A stretch of 64,000 nt of DNA from an uncultured Desulfobacter sp. (GCF_963666675.1 NZ_OY762929.1:5428001-5492000); one strand, 5' to 3'. Positions 25,520-34,444 are shown, counted from the stretch's first letter. The notes: a model not told the origin generated them from the letters alone. Program-made: numbers and translations.

Positions 25520-26176
25520 TCAAGTAGATTCTAAGGCTTCCAGGCGGGCAAGATCTGCAATAAGAAACTTGCCCCGTCCCAGCTTCTGGATTAGGTTCTG
25601 TTTGGAAAGCTGGTTTAAAAAGGTGGATACCGTCTGCCGGGTGGAGCCCACCAGAAAGGCGATCTGTTCAACGGAAAGATCAATTTTGATGATGATCCCC
25701 CCGTCGGGGGCAGGGCTGCCGTGCCTTTGGGCTTCGTTGACCAGAAGCCCGACCAGACGGCTGTTGACATCTTTGAAAATCAGATTCTCAATAATGTTAA
25801 ATGAGTTCTTCAGCATACTGCCCAGTACACCGATCATGGCTTTGGCCACTTCCGGGTCATCCAGCATATTCTGCCTGAATGTTTCAACGTCTGCGGTTAA
25901 GAGCTCTATCTTATCCAGGGCCTGCACAAAGGCACGTGTGTGTGCAGAGTAGATATCACCTTTGGAGAGAATACCGATATTGAACTCTTTATCTTCGTAC
26001 CCCAGATAGACCCGGGCCCGGCCCTCGGCCACGATAAAAATTTGGTTTTCACCGCTTTCAGGCTGGCAGACGAACGCCCCTTTGGGATAGCTGCGCTTTT
26101 TTAAGGCCGCATACAATTCAGCAAATTCCGGGCGCTGGAGATGGGCCAGAAGATTTTCTTCCAATAATTTCATCAT
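25520..26176 (-). CDS. CooA-like CRP/FNR-family CO-sensing regulator
   Basis: 218 residues: an N-terminal cyclic-nucleotide-type effector domain and a C-terminal HTH (about 168-190, STRQTVSTFLNQL). It resembles Rhodospirillum CooA more than CRP or FNR. It has PKGAFVC at about 31-37, RVYLGYEDKE at about 55-64, and GDIYSAHT at about 73-80. There H79 takes the place of CooA heme ligand His77, while Ser replaces the redox-switch Cys75. FNR-type Fe-S cysteines are absent. It faces the CODH-like gene tail to tail. No Shine-Dalgarno is seen, and a terminator ends only a few bases before the ATG. Confidence 0.75.
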   Translation of the reverse strand: MMKLLEENLLAHLQRPEFAELYAALKKRSYPKGAFVCQPESGENQIFIVAEGRARVYLGYEDKEFNIGILSKGDIYSAHTRAFVQALDKIELLTADVETFRQNMLDDPEVAKAMIGVLGSMLKNSFNIIENLIFKDVNSRLVGLLVNEAQRHGSPAPDGGIIIKIDLSVEQIAFLVGSTRQTVSTFLNQLSKQNLIQKLGRGKFLIADLARLEALEST

Positions 26177-26179
26177 TTA

Positions 26180-26208
26180 AAAAAGGGGCAAATTGCCTTT
26201 GCCCCTTT
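26180..26208 (-). terminator. terminator between yjbQ and the CooA-like gene
   Basis: AAAGGGGCAAA pairs with TTTGCCCCTTT, followed on the minus strand by a T run that reaches almost to the regulator's start codon. Confidence 0.8.
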
Positions 26209-26257
26209 ATCGAAATCCTTTGTCAAACGTCTTTGTAAAAACCAGAGAGGCTATTTT

Positions 26258-26650
26258 TTATGTGCCGATGATTGTCACGTTGACTTTCCGGGTTCTGGGC
26301 CCGTCAAACTCGCAGAAAAAAAGACTTTGCCAGGTGCCCAGCACCAGATTTCCATTTTCAAGGGCAACGGTTTCAGACGGCCCGAACAGGCTGACCTTGA
26401 TGTGGGCCGCTGAATTGCCTTCCATGTGCGTAAAGTTGTCATCAAAGGGGATCACCTTGTTGATGCAGGATAAAATATCCACGGGCACGGCCGGATCCGC
26501 ATTTTCATTAATGGTCACCGCCCCAGTGGTGTGCATGGAAAAAACATGCACAAGCCCGTTGCGTATGCCCGACTCCCGTACAATCTCCCGGACCTGGGCC
26601 GTAATGTCCACCATCTGGGTCCTGGCTCCGGTTTTAATTGAAAACTGCAT
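26258..26650 (-). CDS. yjbQ: YjbQ/UPF0047 family protein
   Basis: A 130-residue compact beta-rich protein. Conserved HVFSMHTTGAVTINE at about residues 34-48 and HMEGNSAAHIKVSLFG at about 74-89 carry the His/Glu residues of the family active site. E. coli YjbQ has weak thiamine-phosphate synthase activity, and the physiological role is unclear. The gene ends with the terminator ahead of the CooA-like gene. Confidence 0.85.
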   Translation of the reverse strand: MQFSIKTGARTQMVDITAQVREIVRESGIRNGLVHVFSMHTTGAVTINENADPAVPVDILSCINKVIPFDDNFTHMEGNSAAHIKVSLFGPSETVALENGNLVLGTWQSLFFCEFDGPRTRKVNVTIIGT

Positions 26651-26705
26651 CGGTCACTTAATCCCCCCTGATTCGCTTTTAACTGGTAGCTGTACGCTTC
26701 CCAAG

Positions 26706-26824
26706 TTTGGACGAAAAGTTGCCCAGATGCAAGGCGCAGAAAAATTTGTAACCGGAGCAACCTAATGGTTGTGAGGATTGCAAATTTTTCTGCAACGCCG
26801 CAGGTGGGTGACTTAGCGTTCAAA
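26706..26824. repeat. palindromic intergenic repeat, copy B with extra central hairpin
   Basis: The outer arms (TTTGGACGAAAAGTTGCCCA and the TGGGTGACTTAGCGTTCAAA end) match copy A at 17103-17157. An added inner stem (GCAGAAAAATTTG / CAAATTTTTCTGC) with its own loop accounts for the greater length. It lies between transketolase and yjbQ. Confidence 0.75.
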
Positions 26825-26831
26825 CACTATT

Positions 26832-28835
26832 TTACATTTCTAAGGCGGTTTTTACGATATTCTCTGCGGAAAACCCAAACTCTTTGAGAACTGTCCCGCC
26901 GGGGGCTGATGCGCCGAACCGTTCAATGCTGATGCTCTTGCCCTGGCTGCCCGTATATTTTTCCCAGCCCATGGAAATGCCCGCTTCAACGGCCAGGCGT
27001 TTGGTAACAGCGGCAGGCAGAATTCTCTCTTTATATGCCTCGGGCGCCTTTTCAAAGAGTTCCCAGGAGAGCAGGGAGACCACGGAGGCCTTGATGTTGT
27101 GCTCTTTTTCCAGAACCTCTGCGGCGGCCACGCTGATGTGAACCTCGGACCCCGTGGCAATGATCAGCATATCCGGGGTCTTGCCCGCACTTTTCACGGT
27201 GTACCCGCCCCATATCATATCGCCGTCTGAGTTGGACAGGTCCAGGGTGGGCAGCTTCTGACGGGACAGAATCAAGGCGGTGGGGCTGTTCAGGGTGCCC
27301 AGGGCTTTTTTCCAGGCCAGGGCCGTCTCATTGGCATCTGCCGGACGGATTACGGTAAGGCCGGGGATCGCACGTAACGACGCCACATGTTCTACAGGCT
27401 GGTGGGTCGGTCCGTCTTCGCCCACAGCCACGGAGTCATGGGTAAACACATAGATAATGGGCAGACGCATCAGGGAAGCCACCCGGATGGCCGGACGCAT
27501 GTAGTCGGCGAACACCAGGAAGGTGCCGCCAAAGGGACGAACCCCGCCGTGCAGGTACATGCCGCTCATGATGGCCCCCATGGCATGCTCCCGGACGCCG
27601 AAACGCATGTTTCTGCCGGACCATGCCTCTTTCTGGAACACCTCGGCACAGTTCATGTAGGTTTTGTTGGACGGTGCAAGGTCGGCAGATCCGCCCATTA
27701 ACGCCGGCAGGTTCGGTGCGATGCTGTTGAGCACCTGGCCGGACGCCGCCCGTGTGGCCACAGGTCCGTCCTCGGGCTTGAACACAGGAATCTCCTTGTC
27801 CCATCCCTTGGTAAGAAACCCTGTGATGGCATCCACAAACAGATTGGCTTCTTCGGGGTACAGGGTCTTGAATTTTGTGAACGATTCCTGCCAGTTTTTT
27901 TCATACTGTTCCCCGTATGCCAGTGCCTTACGCGTGTTTTCCAGCACCTCTTCGGGCACATAAAAATCCTCATCTTCGGGCAGGCCATAGAATTTTTTCA
28001 CCACCTTGATCTCTTCTGCGCCCAGGGGAGAACCGTGGGCATCGGGAGAATCCTGCTTGCTGGGGCTGCCATAGGCAATGTGGGTGGAAACCTTTACCAG
28101 CGAAGGCCTGGACACGGCATCCTTGGCAGACTGAATCGCTTTTTCAATGGCATCAAGATCGTTACCGTCGGCCACCTCAACCACATGCCAGTTCATGGCC
28201 TCGAATTTGGCCCGGGTGTTTTCGGTAAATGTGATACTGGTTTTGCCTTCAATGGTGATTTCATTGTCATCATAGATAAGGATCAAACGGCCAAGTCCCA
28301 TATGTCCTGCCAGGGAAACGGCCTCCATGGCAACACCCTCCATGAGGTCCCCGTCGCCGCAGATGGCATAGGTGTAATGATCAATCACACTTTGCTCACC
28401 TTTGTTGAACCGGTCCGCCATATGACGCTCAGCAATGGCCATGCCCACGGCATTGGCCACGCCCTGTCCAAGGGGGCCGGTGGTGGTTTCCACACCTGCG
28501 GTATCCCCATACTCGGGATGCCCCGGCGTTTTGGAGCCCCACTGTCTGAAATTTTTCAAATCATCCAGGGTCAAGCCGTAACCAAACAGGTATAAAAGAG
28601 AGTACAACAAAGAGGAGGCATGCCCGCCGGACAGAACAAAACGGTCCCGGTCCACCCAGGACGGATTGGCCGGATTCTGTTTTAAAAAGTGTTTGAAAAC
28701 CACATAGGCGGCAGGTGCCAGGCCCATGGGGGCACCGGGATGCCCGGAATTGGCTTTCTGTACCATGTCCATACAAAGGGCACGGATGGTGTTGACGGTC
28801 AGCTGGTCTTGATTGTTGTTTTCGGCATCAGCCAT
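26832..28835 (-). CDS. tkt: transketolase
   Basis: A 667-residue thiamine-diphosphate enzyme of the pentose phosphate pathway. The N-terminal signature region is seen as NSGHPGAPMG (about residue 33), with the ThDP/Mg motif GDGDLMEG (about 160) and the second-domain GVREHAMGAIMSG (about 410), followed by the C-terminal domain. The length is typical. An AGGAGA site precedes the ATG. Confidence 0.95.
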   Translation of the reverse strand: MADAENNNQDQLTVNTIRALCMDMVQKANSGHPGAPMGLAPAAYVVFKHFLKQNPANPSWVDRDRFVLSGGHASSLLYSLLYLFGYGLTLDDLKNFRQWGSKTPGHPEYGDTAGVETTTGPLGQGVANAVGMAIAERHMADRFNKGEQSVIDHYTYAICGDGDLMEGVAMEAVSLAGHMGLGRLILIYDDNEITIEGKTSITFTENTRAKFEAMNWHVVEVADGNDLDAIEKAIQSAKDAVSRPSLVKVSTHIAYGSPSKQDSPDAHGSPLGAEEIKVVKKFYGLPEDEDFYVPEEVLENTRKALAYGEQYEKNWQESFTKFKTLYPEEANLFVDAITGFLTKGWDKEIPVFKPEDGPVATRAASGQVLNSIAPNLPALMGGSADLAPSNKTYMNCAEVFQKEAWSGRNMRFGVREHAMGAIMSGMYLHGGVRPFGGTFLVFADYMRPAIRVASLMRLPIIYVFTHDSVAVGEDGPTHQPVEHVASLRAIPGLTVIRPADANETALAWKKALGTLNSPTALILSRQKLPTLDLSNSDGDMIWGGYTVKSAGKTPDMLIIATGSEVHISVAAAEVLEKEHNIKASVVSLLSWELFEKAPEAYKERILPAAVTKRLAVEAGISMGWEKYTGSQGKSISIERFGASAPGGTVLKEFGFSAENIVKTALEM

Positions 28836-28865
28836 GGATATCTCTCCTGTAAAAAGTCTATAAAA

Positions 28866-29735
28866 TTATAAAGCTCTCATATATTCGGGTTTCAACGGAA
28901 CTTTTCCGTCCAGGGCCTGGGATATAAGCGCAAGCGTTTTTTCTTTGTCCTGGGGCAGATGCGCCCGTATGGGTAAATAATTGGATGCATGGTTGGCGTG
29001 GAAAAGGCCATCCGTCAGGTTGGTGGCGGCAATCATGGCACCCAGTTCGGCGAGCATCTCCTCTGCCCCGGGCAGCTGAAACTCACCGCTTTCATACTGT
29101 TCATTGAGTTCCGTACCGGGGATGAGCATCAGGCTTAACGCCCCCACAAAATCAGGGTCCATGGCCGTAAGCACCCGGCCGGTTTCCCGGGCGTGGGCCA
29201 AAGCGCCCTCGCGGCCGCCGAGTCCAAGCAGCACCGTCACAGATACTTTGATACCGGCCCTTTTAAGCTTTTTCCCCATGGCGACCATTGTATCGGCATC
29301 CGCACCCTTTCGGATGGCCGTCAGCACTTTATCGTCACCGGATTCAAGGCCCATATAAGCGATCTTGAGTCCAAGGTCACGGAGCTGGGCCAGCTGCGCA
29401 TCGGTTTTCATCTTGATACTTTTACTGTTGGCGTAAACGCCCACCCGCTCCACCCAGGGCAGCCGGTCCCGGATTCTTTCAAGGATGGGGACCAGACGCT
29501 TCATTGGAAGGATCAGGGCATCGCCATCACACAGAAACAAACGATTCTGGCGGCGGAAGTGCGTTCTGGCAAATTCGATGTCCTCAAAAATCACATCATC
29601 TTTTTTGATGTCGAACCGTTTTCCCCGGTAGGTACCGCAAAAGGTACATTTATTATGGGAACAGCCCAATGTGACCTGGAGCAGTATACTGTTCGCCTCG
29701 CTGGGAGGCCTGATAACCATACCTTCATAATGCAT
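28866..29735 (-). CDS. radical SAM protein of unknown substrate
   Basis: A 289-residue protein with the cluster motif GCSHNKCTFCG (Cys at spacing 4 and 2), followed by a TIM-barrel-type body: FLCDGDALILP, YANSKSI, MGLESGDDKVL and GLGGREG. The Cx4Cx2C spacing differs from the canonical Cx3Cx2C and matches a widespread uncharacterised family related to HemN/Elp3-type proteins. No neighbour suggests a pathway. Confidence 0.75.
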   Translation of the reverse strand: MHYEGMVIRPPSEANSILLQVTLGCSHNKCTFCGTYRGKRFDIKKDDVIFEDIEFARTHFRRQNRLFLCDGDALILPMKRLVPILERIRDRLPWVERVGVYANSKSIKMKTDAQLAQLRDLGLKIAYMGLESGDDKVLTAIRKGADADTMVAMGKKLKRAGIKVSVTVLLGLGGREGALAHARETGRVLTAMDPDFVGALSLMLIPGTELNEQYESGEFQLPGAEEMLAELGAMIAATNLTDGLFHANHASNYLPIRAHLPQDKEKTLALISQALDGKVPLKPEYMRAL

Positions 29736-29851
29736 TGTGTATCCCCTTAAAAATTTAGGCCATTATACTTATCAGGAATAATTTAAAAATTCAATGTATC
29801 AACCGCTTAGACAGGACAGGGGCATGTAAAAAAAAAACACAGCGCATCAGG

Positions 29852-29890
29852 TAAGGCCCAGGGTCGGAATAAAATCTTCCAAAATATGGC
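29852..29890. repeat. left arm of a palindromic repeat split by the insertion sequence
   Basis: AAGGCCCAGGGTCGGAATAAA at the left, continuing to ATATGGC, matches in reverse complement the stretch at 32705-32741 on the far side of the insertion sequence. Full and half copies of the same family lie at 34445-34609 and 37005-37068. Confidence 0.6.
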
Positions 29891-30129
29891 GCCGAATTTT
29901 TGAGCCTTATTCAAGGCGCTCGCTTGGGAGCATATTGAAATAGGGTGCGGCTCTTTTGAAACATATGAAAGCCATGGTCATTAAAGGTGTTCAGGGTTGT
30001 TAGTCTTATTTTTATGCTGCTTTCCAGCAAGATAATTCATTTGTCAGTGACTATCTGATGTAAATTGCAAAAATTTCCTGGACAGCGAGTCATAATTCCG
30101 TTATGAAAGAATAGCGGGAGGTAGATGAC

Positions 30130-31017
30130 ATGCAAATCAAGCAACAAACCTTTTGTGGTCGAAAGTTTACCGGTAAAGAAATCGCATTAATCCAGGAAGT
30201 CGTTGCTACCTGTGGAGGCCTTAGCCGACGAGAACTGGCACATACCGTATGCGAACTTCTGGAATGGAAACGCCCTAATGATCGGCTAAAAGTCCGGGAA
30301 TGTAGTGATTTTTTGGAGCTTTTAGAGGCCAAGGGAGCTCTAACCCTTCCTGAAAAGAAACAACAAACAAAGATCGTTTTTCACAAGAGTATTCCCCAAA
30401 CACCCTGTAAGCAACCCCACAGCACTTTGCGTGGCAGCGTAGAAGAATTTACACCTCTTGAGATACAGCGGGTTCAGAATCGAGAGCAGAGGGATCTGTT
30501 TAAGGAACTCATCGGTCGCCATCATTACCTGGGATATGCAATGCCTTTTGGCGCCAGATTGCAGTATCTGATTTATGTAAACCGTCCCCATCGAGAAATT
30601 GTGGGGTGCATCCAGTTCTCAAGCCCTGCCTGGCGGATGCGTGCTCGCGATGAATGGATCGGTTGGACAGATGAAAGGCGTAAGGTCGCTCTACAAAAGG
30701 TGGTGAACAACAGCCGTTTTCTGATCCTTGCTCCCATCCAAAATTTAGCGAGCATGATACTGTCATGTAGTCTCCGGGAACTCAGAGATGATTGGGAACA
30801 GCAGTATGGTCTTAAACCCATGCTGGTAGAGACATTGGTGGATCGACAACAATTCCACGGTGGCTGTTATCGGGCATCGACCTGGATTGAGTTGGGGAAA
30901 ACCACTGGTCGTGGGCGCATGGACCGATTCGGCAAACGTCATGGCGCTGATGTAAAAACCATATTAGTATATCCACTGGAAAAAGATGCTGTTCACCAAC
31001 TCAGGGAGGGGATATGA
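30130..31017 (+). CDS. DruA/DUF4338-family protein carried by the insertion sequence
   Basis: A 295-residue protein resembling DruA of the Druantia defence system: an N-terminal helical region with LSRRELAHTVCELLEW (residues 32-47), then a GNAT-like core with LIGRHHYLGY, GCIQFSSPAW, NNSRFLIL and ETLVDRQQFHGGCYRAS. It overlaps the transposase gene by 4 bases inside the terminal repeats, so here it is an element gene and not part of a Druantia locus. Its role in transposition is unknown. Confidence 0.7.
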   Translation: MQIKQQTFCGRKFTGKEIALIQEVVATCGGLSRRELAHTVCELLEWKRPNDRLKVRECSDFLELLEAKGALTLPEKKQQTKIVFHKSIPQTPCKQPHSTLRGSVEEFTPLEIQRVQNREQRDLFKELIGRHHYLGYAMPFGARLQYLIYVNRPHREIVGCIQFSSPAWRMRARDEWIGWTDERRKVALQKVVNNSRFLILAPIQNLASMILSCSLRELRDDWEQQYGLKPMLVETLVDRQQFHGGCYRASTWIELGKTTGRGRMDRFGKRHGADVKTILVYPLEKDAVHQLREGI

Positions 31018-32585
31018 ATCCAGCGGTTTCCCTTTCTGCTGTGGAGCATTTACCTTCCCCCGTCATTGATCCGGGGCAAAAATGCTATGATGATATTGTC
31101 AATTTTCTTAATTCCAAGGAGAATCATTCAGTGAAACTCAGTGATTTGGAACAAGAACTTGAAAAACGAGGACGTGAGCTGATGCGCATCCTGCTTCAGG
31201 AACATTTAGACAAGCTCGGTCCCAGTCATTGTGAAGAGCCGGTCTGTGGAGCCGATGGCATTGTTCGACCGAAAGTGAGGCCACAGGATCGAAAAATCGA
31301 AACCGTATTTGGAACGGTATCGGAAAGTCGTGCCGGATATGGAAACAAGGGCGTGGCAAGTTTGCACCCGTTGGATGCCCGATTGAATCTTCCCCCAGAA
31401 CTTTATTCCCTCGAACTTCGTCGCCGTGTGGCTGAAAACGCTTCAAAGAGTTCTTTTGACGAGACTGTCGAAACGATCAAGAAAACCACTGGAGCCGATA
31501 TTCCCAAACGTCAGGTAGAAGAGTTAACACAGCGAGCAGCTCGGGATTTTGACGCATTTTATGAAATACGGCAATGCAGCCCGGCGGATGAGACAGTTAC
31601 TGGTCCAATACTGGTAATCACCACCGATGGTAAGGGCGTGGTAATGCATGAGCAGGACCTGCGGGAACAAACCCGGAAAGCTGCCCGGAAACGAAAGCCT
31701 CAGATGGAAAGCCGGCTATCCAAAGGGGAAAAGAAAAATGCCAAGCGAATGGCAACCGTTGCCGCTGTATATACTATAGATACGTTTAAACGTACGCCCC
31801 AAGACTTGCTTCCGGGGAATGACAAGTCGAATACAAAAACAAGCCCTCACCCGGAACAAAAGCGTGTATGGGCAAGCCTTGAAAAATCAGCCGAGCAGGT
31901 CATTGCATCGGCCTTTTCTGAGGCCTCCCACCGTGATCCCAACCACGAAAAACATTGGGTTGCCTTAGTGGACGGCGAAAATCAACAACTACGAATCCTG
32001 AAACGTATGGCCAAAAGACAAAATGTGGCCCTTACGATCATTGTTGATATTATTCATGTTATTGAATACCTCTGGAAAGCTGGCAGGGCATTTCATCCCA
32101 AATCCGGCCCGGAGCTTGAAAAATGGGTCCAGTACCGCTTGGCTAAAGTACTCGATGGCAAGGCCGGATTGATGGCAGGGGGGATGCGTAGAAGTGCTAC
32201 ATTAAAAAAATTTACAGACAAACAACGTAAACCTGTAGAAGCCTGCGCAACGTATTTGAAAAATAAAGCACCGTACCTTGAATACCATCATTATCTTGAC
32301 CTTGGCCTCCCTATTGCCACAGGAGTTATTGAGGGCGCATGTCGTCATCTTGTAAAGGACCGAATGGATATAACTGGTGCCAAATGGCGGTTGTCCAGTG
32401 CTGAAGCAGTGTTGCGTCTGCGTGCCTTGCGGAGTAGTAACGATTTTGATGAGTATTGGAATTTTCATGAAGCCTGCGAATACGAACGTAATCACCGGGC
32501 TCTTTATCAACATGGTGAGGTTCCGGCTACAAAGCTACCAAAACCTTCACCGAAACGACGGGGGCATCTAAAAGTGATCAAGTAA
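31014..32585 (+). CDS. ISKra4-family-like transposase
   Basis: A 523-residue transposase. The hallmark stretch GYGNKGVASLHPLDARLNLP (about residues 113-132) is followed by a helical domain (VETIKKTTGADIPKRQVEEL). DDE-type catalytic segments follow: ITTDGKGVVM (about 201), LVDGENQQL (about 316) and a late GVIEGACRHLVKDRMD (about 437) that carries the Glu. Start and stop are intact. It is the mobilising gene of this element. Confidence 0.8.
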   Translation: MNPAVSLSAVEHLPSPVIDPGQKCYDDIVNFLNSKENHSVKLSDLEQELEKRGRELMRILLQEHLDKLGPSHCEEPVCGADGIVRPKVRPQDRKIETVFGTVSESRAGYGNKGVASLHPLDARLNLPPELYSLELRRRVAENASKSSFDETVETIKKTTGADIPKRQVEELTQRAARDFDAFYEIRQCSPADETVTGPILVITTDGKGVVMHEQDLREQTRKAARKRKPQMESRLSKGEKKNAKRMATVAAVYTIDTFKRTPQDLLPGNDKSNTKTSPHPEQKRVWASLEKSAEQVIASAFSEASHRDPNHEKHWVALVDGENQQLRILKRMAKRQNVALTIIVDIIHVIEYLWKAGRAFHPKSGPELEKWVQYRLAKVLDGKAGLMAGGMRRSATLKKFTDKQRKPVEACATYLKNKAPYLEYHHYLDLGLPIATGVIEGACRHLVKDRMDITGAKWRLSSAEAVLRLRALRSSNDFDEYWNFHEACEYERNHRALYQHGEVPATKLPKPSPKRRGHLKVIK

Positions 32586-33240
32586 TGCTGGCAAAGAATG
32601 GCAAATATCATGACTACCAGCTTTGGTCAGACATGTCGTAAAAGAGCCGCACCCATTGAAATATGTGCCTAAGGGAGCAACAAAGAAGAAGGCCAAAAAG
32701 GCAAGCCATATGGGAGAATTTATTTTGATCATGGGCCTAACATTAAGATGCCGCGCAACAATGGAAAGAAAGGATATTCCAAAAATGTTATTTCACGAAA
32801 CCGCTAAAACATGAATCCATAAATACAAGACCGGTCCGTTTACACAAAAAAACATATTAACCAATTCGTTTCTTTCATGATTCGTTGCGACACGACATCA
32901 ATGAAAAGCCGGTCCGGCCATGGCCACCATCAAAAATAAACACCAAAATCGAAAGTTTCAAAATATTTATAACGATTTTGAATTTAAAAAGCCTCAAATT
33001 TGAAGTAAAATACGTTTCTTATCCAATTCCCAGCCTTAAAAAATCCGTTATAAAAAAAAATAAAAAAAATTTTATCCGGGGAAAACTTTCTGTTTTTAAA
33101 CACTCTTTTTTTCGGGCGCTAATCCTGATGATACCGTCATTTTATCCCAAGTCTCTGTGTTGGAATAGTTGTTGCTTTTTTTCGATGCCTGATAGTTATT
33201 AACTACAGCTTACGCTGCATTTCTGTAAAGGAGATAGACA
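32586..33240. other. intergenic region right of the insertion sequence
   Basis: It holds the right inverted repeat of the element and the right arm of the split palindrome (32705-32741). Further right, 33040-33110 is A/T-rich. A stretch near 32870-32925 (CTTTCATGATTCGTTG ... CGGCCATGGCC) weakly resembles the repeat units upstream of metF. The short frames here look non-coding. Confidence 0.55.
32705..32741. repeat. right arm of the palindromic repeat split by the insertion sequence
   Basis: GCCATATGGGAGAATTTATT continuing into TTGATCATGGGCCTAAC is the reverse-complement partner of 29852-29890 and equals the right arm of the complete copy at 34445-34609. Confidence 0.6.
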
Positions 33241-34440
33241 TTGGAAGACGATAAGATGAAAACTGAAAAAAAAGAACTGGGGCGACGCGATTTCCTTAAA
33301 TATACCGGCGCACTTGGCGTAGCCATGGCCATGACAAAGGGGCTGCCCTCAAATGCGGAGGCAGTGGAAATCAAACGCTGGGATATGGCAGACAAAGTCC
33401 ACATCCTCGGGTGCAATGAAATGACCTCAACGGCCGGATATTGGGACAATTCAGAAAAACCTGCACTGGTCATCAAATCCGGTGAGGTGGTACACATAGA
33501 AACAAGCACCCACCTGGGGGGCAAAATGGTTCCCGGCGCAACCATTGAGGATTGGGAAAACTGGTACAAAGAGGTCATAGACCGGACACAAGAGACATAT
33601 TTTTACCCTGATCCTGAAACCGGTGCAAAAAAAATAAAAAAAGGGGCGGGTCATCACAATCTAACCGGTCCTGTCTATGTTGAGGGTGCCAAACCGGGAG
33701 ATATTCTCCAGATAGAAATCCTCGACATCGATCCCGGGGCATACGGTTTTAATTTGAATCCGTCCACAGATTTCATGAAGCTTGGCATACTCGCAGACGA
33801 ATATGAAGAGGGTGCCGTGCGCTGGTATTCCATTGACGGCAAAAAGAAAACCTATAATTTCCAGCCGGGCATTGAAATTCCGGTGCGGCCCTTCCCCGGC
33901 ACCCTTGGTGTTGCCCTGCCCAAACCCGGCATGTGGAGCAATGCCCCCCCGGGCCGCCATGGCGGAAACATGGACAATAAGGAACTTGTGCCCGGCACGG
34001 TGCTCTACCTGCCGGTTCACACCGAAGGTGCCAATCTCAAAACCGGCGATGCCCACATTGCCCAGGGCAATGGTGAAGTAAACTTAAATGCCCTTGAAGG
34101 CTTATTTAAGAACATTACACTACGCATCACACGCCGTCGGGATCTGAAAAAACTTTTGGACTGGCCCATGCTGTCAACACCCACCCACTGGATCACCATG
34201 GGATTTCACACGGATCTTTATGAATCCTGCCGGATGGCAACCCGCAAAGCCATCGATTTCTTACACGGCTACTATGGCATGGATAAAATGGAAGCCTATG
34301 CATTCTGCAGCCAGGCCGTTGATTTAAGTGTCACACAGTTGGTTGACTACACCAAAGGCATTCACGCAAGCATTCCCAAAGCGTGTTTTGTCGGTGAACA
34401 GTATGCCGATCGCAACACCCTGCTGATCTCTCAATTATAA
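33241..34440 (+). CDS. Tat-exported acetamidase/formamidase family protein
   Basis: A 399-residue protein with an N-terminal twin-arginine signal, RRDFLKY, then a hydrophobic stretch ending near Ala residues at about 38-41. The mature part has acetamidase/formamidase blocks: TGPVYVEGAKPGDIL, PFPGTLGVALP, PPGRHGGNMDNKEL and LYLPVHTEGA with GDAH. It would hydrolyse formamide or short amides to the acid and ammonia, here in the periplasm. TTG 33241 fits AAGGAG best; ATG 33256 is the alternative. An oxalate/formate-type transporter lies two genes on. Confidence 0.82.
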   Translation: MEDDKMKTEKKELGRRDFLKYTGALGVAMAMTKGLPSNAEAVEIKRWDMADKVHILGCNEMTSTAGYWDNSEKPALVIKSGEVVHIETSTHLGGKMVPGATIEDWENWYKEVIDRTQETYFYPDPETGAKKIKKGAGHHNLTGPVYVEGAKPGDILQIEILDIDPGAYGFNLNPSTDFMKLGILADEYEEGAVRWYSIDGKKKTYNFQPGIEIPVRPFPGTLGVALPKPGMWSNAPPGRHGGNMDNKELVPGTVLYLPVHTEGANLKTGDAHIAQGNGEVNLNALEGLFKNITLRITRRRDLKKLLDWPMLSTPTHWITMGFHTDLYESCRMATRKAIDFLHGYYGMDKMEAYAFCSQAVDLSVTQLVDYTKGIHASIPKACFVGEQYADRNTLLISQL

Positions 34441-34444
34441 CCGT

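Larger units (their letters stand above)
29918..32678 (+). mobile_element. two-gene insertion sequence with about 40-bp terminal inverted repeats
   Basis: The left end (29918-29957) and right end (32640-32678) are imperfect inverted copies that share GGGTGCGGCTCTTTT at the inner part and GCTC-CTT-GG at the outer tip. The element is about 2.76 kb and holds a DruA-like gene and an ISKra4-like transposase gene overlapping by 4 bases. No clear target duplication was found. Both frames are open, so it may be active. Confidence 0.8.

Noticed and set aside
30130..31017. DruA-like gene as evidence of a Druantia defence system
   Set aside because: No DruB-E genes nearby; it sits within the terminal repeats of an insertion sequence.
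32623..32814. 63-residue frame right of the insertion sequence
   Set aside because: Runs through the terminal inverted repeat and the right arm of a palindrome; no ribosome binding site.
32885..33202. 105-residue frame in the AT-rich spacer before the formamidase
   Set aside because: Low-complexity Lys/Phe/Ser-rich translation from A/T-rich sequence and no start signal.
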